Of a stretch of 64,000 bases of DNA, positions 17,089 through 26,033 are shown piece after piece. This DNA is from Vibrio syngnathi (GTDB taxonomy: Bacteria > Pseudomonadota > Gammaproteobacteria > Enterobacterales > Vibrionaceae). The notes under the pieces are model-generated. The model ran no database searches and was not told where the DNA came from. It was given only the letters and a program-made list of their open reading frames with translations. A program made the position numbers and the translations under genes. Location of the stretch: NCBI RefSeq assembly GCF_002119525.1, contig NZ_CP017917.1:868001-932000 (forward strand), written 5' to 3'. Position 1 is the first letter of the stretch. Every line of letters begins with the position of its first letter.

Positions 17089-20000
17089 CTAATAACCCGC
17101 AGTGGACGGTTTGATTCTATATAGAATAGCGAACATCACTGGCACTACAATTAGCGTCAGTACTGTAGCAAAGCCTAAGCCTGCCATGATGGTAATCGCC
17201 ATCGAGCCGAAAAATGCATCGAATACCAAGGGAATCATGCCCAAGATAGTCGTCAGTGCTGCCATAGAGACCGGTCGTACACGACTTATCGCGCTGTCGA
17301 CAACCGCTAGGTATGGGTCTTTACCTGTTAAGAGTTCAGTGTTGATCTGGTCAAGCAGAACGATACCATTTTTCAAAATCATGCCACTTAGGCTCAATAG
17401 GCCTAAAAATGCTGTGAAACTGAATGGCATATTGGTACCTAGCAGACCAATTGAAACACCAATAATAGAAAGTGGTACCGTAAACCAAATTACAAGTGGC
17501 TTACGAACCGAGTTAAACAGAAGCATGGTGATGATAAACATCAGCAAGTAACCCATTGGCAGTGAACCAAATAGGGATTCTTGCGCATCTTTAGAGCTTT
17601 CGTACTCACCACCCCAGTTAATGTTGTAACCGGCAGGTATATCTAGCGCTTCTACCTTTGGTTTAACACGTGCAAATAAGCTAGCTGGCGTTTCATCACC
17701 CAATACGTCGTGGTCAGCCAATACGGTTAACGTACGTTTTCTATCGCGACGTTGAATCAGTGGTTCAGACCATTGCAGCTCTACGCCATCAATCACTTGC
17801 TCTACAGGAATGTAGGTTTGCAGTGATGGACTCCAGATTTTCACGTTGTTTAGTGATTCAAAATCAAAACGCTCTTCTTCAGGCAGGCGTGCCACGATAG
17901 GTAACATATGGGTACCATCACGCAGTAAGCCGATGTTGTAGCCGCCAAACGCCATTTGTAACGTCTCAGACAAATCCGTCTTTGAAATGCCAAGACGACG
18001 AGCCTTTGATTCATTGAACAGTGGCACTAGCTCTTTAGTGCGTTCACGCCAGTCGTGACGCACATTTCGAGAGCCAGGATCCGCCAACAAAATGTCTTCT
18101 ACCTGAACAGCGATGCTGCGAAGTATTTGCGGATCTGCACCACTAATACGCGCTTCGATTTTTGAAGCTGGCGACGGGCCAAACTCAATCAGTTTAAATT
18201 GGAACGTGGGTTGTTCAAATTTATTGGCCAAGTCCTTGTCTAGCCCATCTAAGACTTTAAACATGGTGTCTCGGTCAGTCGTTCGTACCTGCAGTTGGCT
18301 GTACGCTTCGTAACTTTTCTCTGGTTGATATGTCAACGCAAAACGTTGCATACCCTGCCCAACCGTTGTTGTCACAAACTCCACGTCACCTTGTTGACGA
18401 ATGTAGCTTTCAACTTTTTCTGTCTGCTTGATCGTTTCACGAACATCGGTGCCTTCTGGCATCCACATATCTACGTAAAACATTGGCGTGTTTGATGGTG
18501 GGAAAAACTGTTGCTTCACCATGCCAAAGCCAACAACGGAAACCGCTAATAGCGCGACCATGCTAGCTACTGTAAGCCATCTAAATCGGAGAGCGACTTT
18601 CAGACACGCACCAAATACAACAAACAGAATACCTTTGTATGGATCTTCGTTTTCATCGACCTTGTCTTCTTCTTTAAGCAACATCTCAGCAAGGAATGGT
18701 GTCAGCGTTAGCGCCGTTACCCAACTCAAAAACAGAGAGAAACACAGTACCCAGAACAACGAGCCCATGAACTCACCTGTCGCATCTTTCGACAAACCGA
18801 TAGGCGCAAAGGCCGTGATAGCAATAACGGTCGCACCCAATAGTGGCCATTGTGTTTGCTTCACAATGTCTTTCGCCGCTTGAAGTTTGGTCTTACCTTT
18901 CTTCAAGCCAACCAGAATACCCTCAACGACAACAATTGCGTTATCCACCAGCATACCAAGCGCGATGATCAGAGCACCCAGTGAGATACGGTGCAATTCA
19001 ACTTCGTTGTAGTCCATCAAGATGAAGGTACCAAACACCGTAAGTAGAAGAACCAAACCTATTATTAAGCCACTGCGTAAGCCCATTGCGAACAGCAGTA
19101 CAATGATAACGATGGCTACCGCTTCAACTAGGCTAATCAAGAAATCAGCAACGGACTTGTCCACTTCTTGCGCTTGGTTGTAGAAGTAATTCAATTCTAC
19201 ACCTGCTGGTTTAATGCTTTCTAAACGATCCAGTTCGGCATCTAACGCGTTACCAATTTCGACTACGTTTACGCCTGAAGAGAACGCAATGCCTAGGTTG
19301 ATCGCTGGTTTGCCGTTGTAAGTTAGTACATTGCCCGGTTTCTCTTGGATACCGCGAGTGACCTCTGCGACATCTTTCAAACGAATCAGGTTGCCCGTAT
19401 CGCGACCATGAATGATCAAGTTTTCTAGCTCTTCAACCGTGCTCAAAGTGCCGTTAGGTTTGATTGTTAGGCTTTGGCCATTCAACATTACCTCACCGGC
19501 TGACACCACACTGTTTTGCTGTGCGAGCAGAGACGTAACCGTCGACATGTCTAGGTTTAACGCCGCTAAACGCTCCAGTGACATCTCAACGAATAATTGC
19601 TCTTGTTGGTCGCCTGCAATGCTTACTTTGCCAACACCGTCAACCAGTTCGATTTCACGCGTTAGGTAATCTGCGTACTGCTTTAGCTCGACATAATCGT
19701 AGCCATCACCCGTCAGCATGATCATCACACCAAATACGTCACCAAAATCATCAATGATCTGAACGGAATTCACACCACTTGGCAACGTTGGCTGTAGATC
19801 GTTAATCTTACGGCGCATTTCATCCCAGATTTGTGGTAGCTCGTCTGGACCGTAGTCCATCTTCATGCTAACCATAATTTGAGACATGCCATTCGACGAA
19901 GTTGAGGTGATCTTGTCGATATAAGGCAGCTGTCTTATCTCTTTTTCAAGCGGGTACGTTAGCTCTTCTTCAACTTCCATTGACGTAGCGCCAGGGTAAG

Positions 20001-20148
20001 TTGAAATAATCATTGCATCTTTAATGGTAAAAGCTGGGTCTTCCAAACGGGATAGATTACCAAAAGACGTAACACCACCAGTGGCCAATATGACGAGAAA
20101 CAGCCAGCTGATTACTTTGTTTTTTATTGAATATTCTGCGATGTTCAT
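17089..20148 (-). CDS. RND efflux pump inner-membrane transporter
   Basis: The 1019-residue protein has the RND layout: a first membrane helix (residues about 12-30), two large periplasmic loops, and two blocks of membrane helices (about 330-520 and 860-1010). Characteristic segments include GALIIALGMLVDNAIVVVEG with the membrane Asp of the proton relay, and FLGLLSLSGMILKNGIVLLD. It belongs to the proton-driven multidrug or hydrophobic-compound exporters (AcrB/MexB superfamily). It is the last gene of an operon with two membrane fusion proteins; its ATG overlaps the previous stop. The upstream adaptor is frameshifted, so pump function may be affected. Substrate unknown. Confidence 0.93.
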   Translation of the reverse strand: MNIAEYSIKNKVISWLFLVILATGGVTSFGNLSRLEDPAFTIKDAMIISTYPGATSMEVEEELTYPLEKEIRQLPYIDKITSTSSNGMSQIMVSMKMDYGPDELPQIWDEMRRKINDLQPTLPSGVNSVQIIDDFGDVFGVMIMLTGDGYDYVELKQYADYLTREIELVDGVGKVSIAGDQQEQLFVEMSLERLAALNLDMSTVTSLLAQQNSVVSAGEVMLNGQSLTIKPNGTLSTVEELENLIIHGRDTGNLIRLKDVAEVTRGIQEKPGNVLTYNGKPAINLGIAFSSGVNVVEIGNALDAELDRLESIKPAGVELNYFYNQAQEVDKSVADFLISLVEAVAIVIIVLLFAMGLRSGLIIGLVLLLTVFGTFILMDYNEVELHRISLGALIIALGMLVDNAIVVVEGILVGLKKGKTKLQAAKDIVKQTQWPLLGATVIAITAFAPIGLSKDATGEFMGSLFWVLCFSLFLSWVTALTLTPFLAEMLLKEEDKVDENEDPYKGILFVVFGACLKVALRFRWLTVASMVALLAVSVVGFGMVKQQFFPPSNTPMFYVDMWMPEGTDVRETIKQTEKVESYIRQQGDVEFVTTTVGQGMQRFALTYQPEKSYEAYSQLQVRTTDRDTMFKVLDGLDKDLANKFEQPTFQFKLIEFGPSPASKIEARISGADPQILRSIAVQVEDILLADPGSRNVRHDWRERTKELVPLFNESKARRLGISKTDLSETLQMAFGGYNIGLLRDGTHMLPIVARLPEEERFDFESLNNVKIWSPSLQTYIPVEQVIDGVELQWSEPLIQRRDRKRTLTVLADHDVLGDETPASLFARVKPKVEALDIPAGYNINWGGEYESSKDAQESLFGSLPMGYLLMFIITMLLFNSVRKPLVIWFTVPLSIIGVSIGLLGTNMPFSFTAFLGLLSLSGMILKNGIVLLDQINTELLTGKDPYLAVVDSAISRVRPVSMAALTTILGMIPLVFDAFFGSMAITIMAGLGFATVLTLIVVPVMFAILYRIKPSTAGY

Positions 20149-21199
20149 TCTGCTTTTCCTGACAATCTGATTCCGTCACGGAGTTTTCTTAGATTCGAGT
20201 TTACGAGTCGATCACCTTGCTCAACACCGTGAGCGATTAATGCGCCTTGGCCACTGATCTTGTCGACTTCTACTTCGCTTTTGAATGCTTGTCCGTCTTC
20301 CATTTTCCAAACATAAAACTGATTCGCTTCAGAACCCGCTTCTAAAGTTGTCATTGGTAATTGGTAGCCTTGAACATCGCTCAAGCCGGCTTTCGCCATA
20401 TCCACGTTCACCGTAACGCCGGTGCCCGGCAGGATTTCGTTTTTAGGTTGTTGCATCTGCATCCAAAATTCGTAAGTACGCGATTGCGGGTGCAATTCAC
20501 TGGTGTGCTCCAAATACGTCAGTGGATATTGCCCTGTGTGACCGCCAAAGGTCGCCTCAGGACGATAGCTATTTGAACGCATGTCTGGACTGATCGATGC
20601 CAAGATTGAATCTGATACTTGAATTCGTACATACACCTTATCGTTCTGGTACACGCTCAATAGTGTTTCACCCGGTGTCGTGTTTTCGAAACGTTGCTTG
20701 TCCACGGTAGAAACGGTCCCGGAAAATGGCGCTAAAAGCTCTGTGTAACTTAGCTTGCGTTCTGCAGCTGCCAAATTCGCCGATGCCAGCTTATAGTTAG
20801 CCGTTAGTTGGTCTAACTCTGACTGCGACAACATCTTGCTACCAAACATCTCCGTACCACGGGCCAACTGCTTGCTCGCCAGTTTGAATTGAGAGTTAGC
20901 ATCAGTCAGATCTTGGAGATACGTTGCGTTGTCTAAGGTTGCAAGTAGCTGGCCTTTTTCGACGTTGTCACCGGCTTCTACCAAGACTTGTTGGATTTCG
21001 CCTGCGAGCTTAAATGCCAATGGGGTCAATTCAGCGGCATTACCTGACCGTTAAAACTTCTGAATTGATCAGTCAGCGGCGCGCCAACTTCAAAGGTAGA
21101 AACTAGCAGAGGGGGTTGTTCACGGTGTACGGCTTCACTGTTACAGGCTTGAAGCAATATAGCCGACGCGACAACAATTGATAATTTGGAAAGGTTCAT
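20145..21199 (-). pseudogene. RND periplasmic adaptor (membrane fusion protein), frameshifted
   Basis: A lipoprotein start (ATG 21199, MNLSKLSIVVASAILLQAC, lipobox LLQAC) runs 57 codons to a TGA at 21026. The rest of the adaptor, residues EIQQVLVEAGDNVEKGQLL onward, is in another frame from about 21034 to 20145. Inserting one base near 21035-21037, in the CCGCT stretch, restores a continuous product through MP-AELTPLAFKLAGE. The gene otherwise has a complete HlyD-type lipoyl/barrel-sandwich layout. It overlaps the first adaptor by one base (TAATG) and the pump by four. It is either a real inactivating deletion or a sequencing error. Confidence 0.85.
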
Positions 21200-22287
21200 T
21201 AAATACCGCCCTCACGTAACCAAGCTTTTACTTGCTGTCCATCGGATAACACATCCACACCCGCTTCAACGATAAGGTCGCCAGACGACAATCCATCAAT
21301 AACCTTGCCTTGCTCATCAAGAAGGACTTGTACTTTAGAAATCAATTGAGAATCAGGGTTATAGCGCCATAGCTCACCATGGTCAGCTTCTTTGGTTAAC
21401 CAAGCTGAATCAACAATGCCAATACCGTAGTCAGATTTATGCTTCTGAACTTCAACTTGCGCTGTCATCCCAGAAAGTAAATTGATGCCTTCCGGCTTTT
21501 CGATAGATACAACCGCTTGGTAGCTGTTGGTGTCTTCATCTGGTTGTGTAGAGATTTCTTTAAAGCGAGTCGGGATACGAATGCCGCGGTGACTGTCCAT
21601 CACAACCCACATGTTTGAGCTCGTTAGATCTTGAATAGAACGGTCTTCAAGCTTTGATACAGGGATAGAGAAAGTCACATCCATTTCACTGTGATTCAAA
21701 ATATTCAGTACTGGCTGCTTTTCTGCGATCAATTGATACTGTTTTCCAAACACCATCGATACCACGCCATCGAATGGAGCAACTAAGGTAGTGTAGCCAA
21801 GGTTTGTTTTTGCTTGTTCCAACTCGACTTCAGCGGCAGTAAAGGTGTTCACGGCTTGGTCGTAGTAATCGGTACTGACTAACTTTTTCGCGTACAACTC
21901 AGAAGCTTGTTTGTATTGGCTATTCGCAAGATCAAATTTGGCTTGTGCTGCATCAACCGCAATACGGTAATCCGTCGCGTCTAATACGGCGAGCACCTGA
22001 CCTTTCTTCACTTCTTGTCCCATACGAACATCGAAGGTTTCAATGTCGCCTCCCACCTGAAAAGAAAGCGCAGCACGGTCGGTTGCATCCACTTTTGCGA
22101 TAAAGCTATCAAGCTCGATATCCGTCTGCAAAGGAATCTCAAACAACTTTACAGGCTTGATTACCTGCTCATTTTCCTCTGATTGAACTTTGTTACATCC
22201 AGTTAGGGAGCCTGCCAGCAATAGTGCAGCAATAACTGCGCCCATATGCTTGATTGGTATGGCTTTGATAGACAAATTAGATTGCAT
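21199..22287 (-). CDS. RND efflux periplasmic adaptor lipoprotein (membrane fusion protein)
   Basis: The 362-residue lipoprotein has a signal ending in LLLAGSLTGC and a typical adaptor layout. A barrel-sandwich hybrid (VRMGQEVKKGQVLAVLDATD) is followed by a helical hairpin of repeated Ala-Gln-rich heptads. The second half-lipoyl motif is TLVAPFDGVVSMVFGKQ, and beta-barrel and membrane-proximal domains complete it. It bridges the RND transporter to an outer-membrane channel, which is not encoded here. It is the first gene of the operon, divergent from the TetR gene. Pumps with two adaptors are known, for example the TriABC type, and this operon matches that pattern. Confidence 0.92.
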   Translation of the reverse strand: MQSNLSIKAIPIKHMGAVIAALLLAGSLTGCNKVQSEENEQVIKPVKLFEIPLQTDIELDSFIAKVDATDRAALSFQVGGDIETFDVRMGQEVKKGQVLAVLDATDYRIAVDAAQAKFDLANSQYKQASELYAKKLVSTDYYDQAVNTFTAAEVELEQAKTNLGYTTLVAPFDGVVSMVFGKQYQLIAEKQPVLNILNHSEMDVTFSIPVSKLEDRSIQDLTSSNMWVVMDSHRGIRIPTRFKEISTQPDEDTNSYQAVVSIEKPEGINLLSGMTAQVEVQKHKSDYGIGIVDSAWLTKEADHGELWRYNPDSQLISKVQVLLDEQGKVIDGLSSGDLIVEAGVDVLSDGQQVKAWLREGGI

Positions 22288-22320
22288 GATGCTTCTCCAT
22301 CTAATTATTATGTTTTATTA

Positions 22321-22380
22321 CACAGATGGGCAGTATATTTATTATTAGAGAATTCTCAAGCTTTACTTTCCACCTGTGCA
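22321..22380. promoter_or_regulatory. Divergent promoter region with palindromes (TetR operator candidates)
   Basis: Between the RND operon and tetR lie a 10-bp palindrome GAGAATTCTC (22348-22357) and two larger arms, CACAGATGGG (22321-22330) and CCACCTGTG (22370-22378). Each arm is next to a CAGTAT-N-TTTATT-like word. Confidence 0.45.
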
Positions 22381-22428
22381 GTATTTTTTATTTCAAGGAA
22401 AACAGTGTAGAATGTGGTAATCAGGTAA

Positions 22429-23184
22429 ATGTGTGAAATGAAGATGACTGAAAAGAAACAAGGCAGAAGAAGCGCAAAAGACGCTGAAGAGACGAGATTT
22501 TTGATCATGGGTGTTGCTGCGGATATGTTCTGTGAGCATGGTTATGATAGCGTTTCGCTTCGTAACATCAGTGAGAAAGCAGGTGTATCGCATAGCCTTA
22601 TTCGCCACCACTTTGGCAGCAAAGAAAAAATCTGGCATGCGATAAGCGATTGTTTACACGCCTATTTTCAGTCTTATATTGCTAAGATAGTGGAAGAGTT
22701 ACCAAAAGGCGTCGCACCAAGCATCACCATCTATTTATTTAGTATGCGTCTCTTTAGCAACATGATTCATTCACGCAAACCGATGCAACTTATCACCGAC
22801 TCTGTTCGCCAAAAAGACAACTTGGTTGATTACTTTATCGACAACGTTGGTAATATCGAGAAACAAATCAATATGTTGGCAGATGAATATAATGATGCGA
22901 ACCCAGATAATTTGATCAACATTTATGAGATTAAATGGCAAATGATCATGTATGCACACGGAGCGGTTTGCCTTACTCCTTTCATGGAAAGCACATGGAA
23001 TGAAGGCGACATGCAGTCGACGCCAGAAGAAGCATTGTTAAAACACTGGCAGTTGTTTAACACACAAATGCTCAGCACGTTCAATATCAGTGATGAATGG
23101 GCATTGAATCCAAGCTCGATTGAAGAACTAATCTATGAAGTCCCTTGTGTATGGAAGTGTGAGCAAGGCTCAATTAAACACTGA
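22429..23184 (+). CDS. TetR family transcriptional regulator of the RND operon
   Basis: The 251-residue protein has an N-terminal TetR HTH (residues about 20-70). It includes AADMFCEHGYDSVSLRNISE, GVSHSLIRHHFGSKE and the usual Trp/Phe-containing end of the HTH. The C-terminal ligand domain is all-helical. Divergence from the RND genes with a 141-bp shared region makes it the likely local repressor (inference). The start could be ATG 22429 or the ATG at 22444 (MTEKKQGRR), both close to the same context. A bidirectional terminator follows. Confidence 0.9.
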   Translation: MCEMKMTEKKQGRRSAKDAEETRFLIMGVAADMFCEHGYDSVSLRNISEKAGVSHSLIRHHFGSKEKIWHAISDCLHAYFQSYIAKIVEELPKGVAPSITIYLFSMRLFSNMIHSRKPMQLITDSVRQKDNLVDYFIDNVGNIEKQINMLADEYNDANPDNLINIYEIKWQMIMYAHGAVCLTPFMESTWNEGDMQSTPEEALLKHWQLFNTQMLSTFNISDEWALNPSSIEELIYEVPCVWKCEQGSIKH

Positions 23185-23217
23185 GCACTCTATATTCGAC
23201 ATCGTAATTGCCTTGAT

Positions 23218-23262
23218 ACAAAAATGCCCCATGACTGAATGACAGCAATGGGGCATTTTTAT
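23218..23262. terminator. Bidirectional rho-independent terminator
   Basis: Arms AAAATGCCCCAT / ATGGGGCATTTT (23221-23232 / 23248-23259) lie between the convergent tetR and DEAD-box genes. Confidence 0.85.
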
Positions 23263-23321
23263 ATTGGATTAGATTGATGTCTTCGTGTCAATAACGCGAT
23301 AAGCATCAACCACCAAAAGAA

Positions 23322-24593
23322 TTAGCGACGTGCTTTACCGCGGTTTTGGTGAATTTTAAGCTTTGCTTTCATCTTACGTTTTTCTGATGAACGGCTCTTG
23401 CTGCGACCACCGCGATCGGGTGCTAGATCTTTTTCTAGGCTTGGTTCAAAACCCTCTAGCCACTCTTGAGGCAAGCGCGTATCAAGTAAGCGTTCAATGT
23501 CACCCAATAGGTACGCTTCATCCTGGCTCATCAAAGAAATCGCTAAGCCGCTGTTGCCTGCACGGCCTGTACGTCCAATGCGGTGAACGTAATCTTCAGC
23601 TTTAAATGGCATGTCATAGTTCACAACTTGTTCTAGCTGTTGGATATCAATACCACGAGCGGCCACATCGGTTGCGATCAACGCACGTACTTTGCCTGAT
23701 TTGAAATCATCCAATGCTTTTTGGCGCGCACCCTGGCTCTTATCACCATTGATTGATGCCGCTTTAATGCCATCTAGCTTAAGCTCTTTAACTAGAGCGT
23801 CAGTGCCCTGCTTAGTTTTCGTGAACACCAACACTTGTTGCCAGTTTTTTGAGCCAATCAAATACGCCAATAGTTCACTCTTGCGCGATTTATCAACTGG
23901 ATAAACCATCTGGGTAACGGTGTCAGCAGTACTGTTTTTTGGCGTCACTTGAATTTCGCTTGGTGACTGCATCATTCGATGTGCCAGCGCTTTGATTTTA
24001 TTATCAAACGTTGCAGAGAAAAACAGCGTTTGACGTACTTCGTTCATGCGAGAAAGAATGCGTTTGATGTCAGGCATGAAACCCATGTCTAGCATGCGGT
24101 CTGCTTCATCCAGTACCAGCACTTCAGTGTGGCTCAACATGATGTTCTTGGTAAAAATATGGTCGATAAGACGACCAGGCGTCGCGACAAGAATATCTGC
24201 GCCCCCGCGTAGGTTATCAGTTTGAACCTTCATGCTAACGCCACCATAAGCCACCACGGCTTTAATGTCGGTACCCTTTGCATAGCTGGTTATGTTATCG
24301 AACACCTGTTGCGCTAATTCACGTGTTGGTACCAATACAAGCGCACGAACTAGCTTCGGGTTTGGAATAACGTTGTCTTTTGTCTCGATTAATCTTTGGA
24401 TAATCGGCAAACCAAATGCGGCTGTTTTGCCTGTACCCGTTTGAGCGCCAGCCAGTACATCTTTGCCTTCTAATACCAATGGAATCGCTTGTTCTTGAAC
24501 ACTGGTAGGAGCCGTAAAGTTAAGCTCTGATAGCGTGGCAAGAAGATGCTCAGATAATCCTAGTTGGTTAAAAGATTTTGTAGATTCAGACAT
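23322..24593 (-). CDS. DEAD-box ATP-dependent RNA helicase (RhlE-like)
   Basis: The 423-residue protein has all DEAD-box motifs: Q motif (FTAPTSVQEQ), Walker A AQTGTGKT near residue 53, PTRELA, TPGR, DEAD, SAT and HRIGRTGRAG. A basic C-terminal tail (SRSSEKRKMKAKLK and on) is typical of RhlE-type helicases, which act in ribosome assembly or cold adaptation. It is distinct from the paralogue at 1097-2383, so the window holds two of these enzymes. The gene is single. Confidence 0.93.
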   Translation of the reverse strand: MSESTKSFNQLGLSEHLLATLSELNFTAPTSVQEQAIPLVLEGKDVLAGAQTGTGKTAAFGLPIIQRLIETKDNVIPNPKLVRALVLVPTRELAQQVFDNITSYAKGTDIKAVVAYGGVSMKVQTDNLRGGADILVATPGRLIDHIFTKNIMLSHTEVLVLDEADRMLDMGFMPDIKRILSRMNEVRQTLFFSATFDNKIKALAHRMMQSPSEIQVTPKNSTADTVTQMVYPVDKSRKSELLAYLIGSKNWQQVLVFTKTKQGTDALVKELKLDGIKAASINGDKSQGARQKALDDFKSGKVRALIATDVAARGIDIQQLEQVVNYDMPFKAEDYVHRIGRTGRAGNSGLAISLMSQDEAYLLGDIERLLDTRLPQEWLEGFEPSLEKDLAPDRGGRSKSRSSEKRKMKAKLKIHQNRGKARR

Positions 24594-24650
24594 AGTATGA
24601 TGCTCAAAGATTAAATAGGCGCGGATTGTAGCAAACCTGCATTACGCTGT

Positions 24651-25262
24651 TTACCTTTCCTTTTGATTTTTCTTCATTTGAAGCGCATTAAACTGCTTCG
24701 CTTCTTCTAAAACGCTGGGATACAGCTCATTAAAGTGACACTGCAACGTGTCGTAGTGACGTTCAAGGTCATCGTAACATGCCTCGAGCATAGCGAGCTT
24801 CGGCCTTCTCAAAGCCATTCGCTGTAAAACCACCTCTATGGCGGACATGTTTTGATAGCTCTCTAACCATCTGTGATCAGCCATTTTTTGATGAACCATA
24901 ACGAAATTATCGGGCCAGTGTGGCTCTTGATCTTCAAAAATTTGTTGATGGCTATCGAAACAAAAACCTTCTAAGGTCTGCTGCGAGAACCGAGTCCAAT
25001 GATTGGCTAAGCAGTGATCCCAAAAGACATCGAGTGCGATAGGTGCAAAGCGTCGTGTTTGGTGTAAAAAAAGCGACTTTGCCGAACGAGATACATCATG
25101 ATGATCAGTATAGCTATCAACGAATCGATGAAGCCTAATGCCGTCAGAAAGGGAATCAGAATAGTGTTTATTAGGGTCGCCTTTAACGAAATCACCCAAC
25201 AGATTACCCGCTAAGTTACTTTTACAATGCTTGGCGATGTGAAGGTGTGCGAGAAAGTTCAT
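24651..25262 (-). CDS. acpH: Acyl carrier protein phosphodiesterase
   Basis: The 203-residue protein begins MNFLAHLHIA and includes SNLAGNLLGDFVKGD, IRLHRFVDSYTD and FWDHCLANHW. These are the conserved His/Asp segments of AcpH, an HD-like metal-dependent hydrolase. AcpH removes the 4'-phosphopantetheine group from acyl carrier protein. The length fits the family (about 190-200). It is monocistronic, and the long T-rich region upstream contains its promoter. Confidence 0.9.
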   Translation of the reverse strand: MNFLAHLHIAKHCKSNLAGNLLGDFVKGDPNKHYSDSLSDGIRLHRFVDSYTDHHDVSRSAKSLFLHQTRRFAPIALDVFWDHCLANHWTRFSQQTLEGFCFDSHQQIFEDQEPHWPDNFVMVHQKMADHRWLESYQNMSAIEVVLQRMALRRPKLAMLEACYDDLERHYDTLQCHFNELYPSVLEEAKQFNALQMKKNQKER

Positions 25263-25469
25263 TGAACCTCATTAAAGTATCGAGAACTAAGTAACATGGT
25301 AAACGTACTCGTTTATCTTCGCGAACTTTAATGAGGATAGTTTTGTTATGACGTGTGAGCGAATGAGATTTGCTCAGTTTAAGAATTGTTTAATTTGAGA
25401 ACGTTGAACAACAGAAACTTTTAGTTAAGGTAAAACCTAGTTTAAAACTTAATTAAAGATTTTAAAAAC

Positions 25470-25598
25470 TTAGTTCGAAGACTTGAAAAGCTCTTCTGCT
25501 AATTGTTTAACCGTCTGTTCATAGTCAGATAAATCGATGCCAATTTCCATAGCATCTAACAACTCTAGACTTTCGTCATTATAAGATTGGTCACTCAT
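25470..25598 (-). CDS. Small acidic hypothetical protein (42 aa)
   Basis: ATG 25598 is preceded by a strong Shine-Dalgarno (GAGGGGG). The 42-residue product starts MSDQSYNDESLELLDAMEIG and is acidic and helical, with no signal. The clean ribosome-binding site and amphipathic helix pattern suggest a real small gene, but I do not recognise a family. It is transcribed away from the tyrP-like gene, upstream of acpH in the same direction. Confidence 0.5.
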   Translation of the reverse strand: MSDQSYNDESLELLDAMEIGIDLSDYEQTVKQLAEELFKSSN

Positions 25599-26033
25599 AG
25601 TGCCCCCTCTATTCCTTGATGCGGACATATTGTCCGGTTAACTAGTGCACCATCTTGGACTTATATTATGTCACTTTGATGAACGCACTCTACTCTACCC
25701 ATTCCATATTTATAGCTTGAAGCTACTCGCGATCATTAGCGCTTGTTTACGCTAAAGGGGTATACGCGAACGACATATGTACTGCCACCTTACACCAATT
25801 ACAATAAATTACCCTATAAATTTAGAAGCAAATCACATTGAAACGTTTGCTTAATGATTATTCACCAGTGATGTAAAGATTAATATACAGTGGATATTTT
25901 TTATTACATTAAGCATTGCATTTGGAATTAAACTCAATCAGAATACTTAGAAATCAAGATATTCTTTGGGTTTATTCTCTTAATCTAGAAGAATCACAAC
26001 GAAAACACACTCTAACGTAAAGAATTATATACA
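25599..26033. other. Intergenic region with a TyrR-like box
   Basis: There is no gene in this 435-bp region. It carries the promoter of the tyrP-like gene and one TyrR-box-like sequence at 25872-25889. Confidence 0.5.
25872..25889 (+). promoter_or_regulatory. TyrR box candidate upstream of tyrP-like gene
   Basis: TGTAAA-N6-TATACA matches the TyrR consensus TGTAAA-N6-TTTACA at 11 of 12 positions. It lies about 145 bp before the transporter start. Confidence 0.5.

Noticed and set aside
17102..17551. 149-codon open frame opposite the RND pump gene
   Set aside because: It is fully inside the pump gene on the other strand, with no ribosome-binding site or recognisable domain; a shadow frame.
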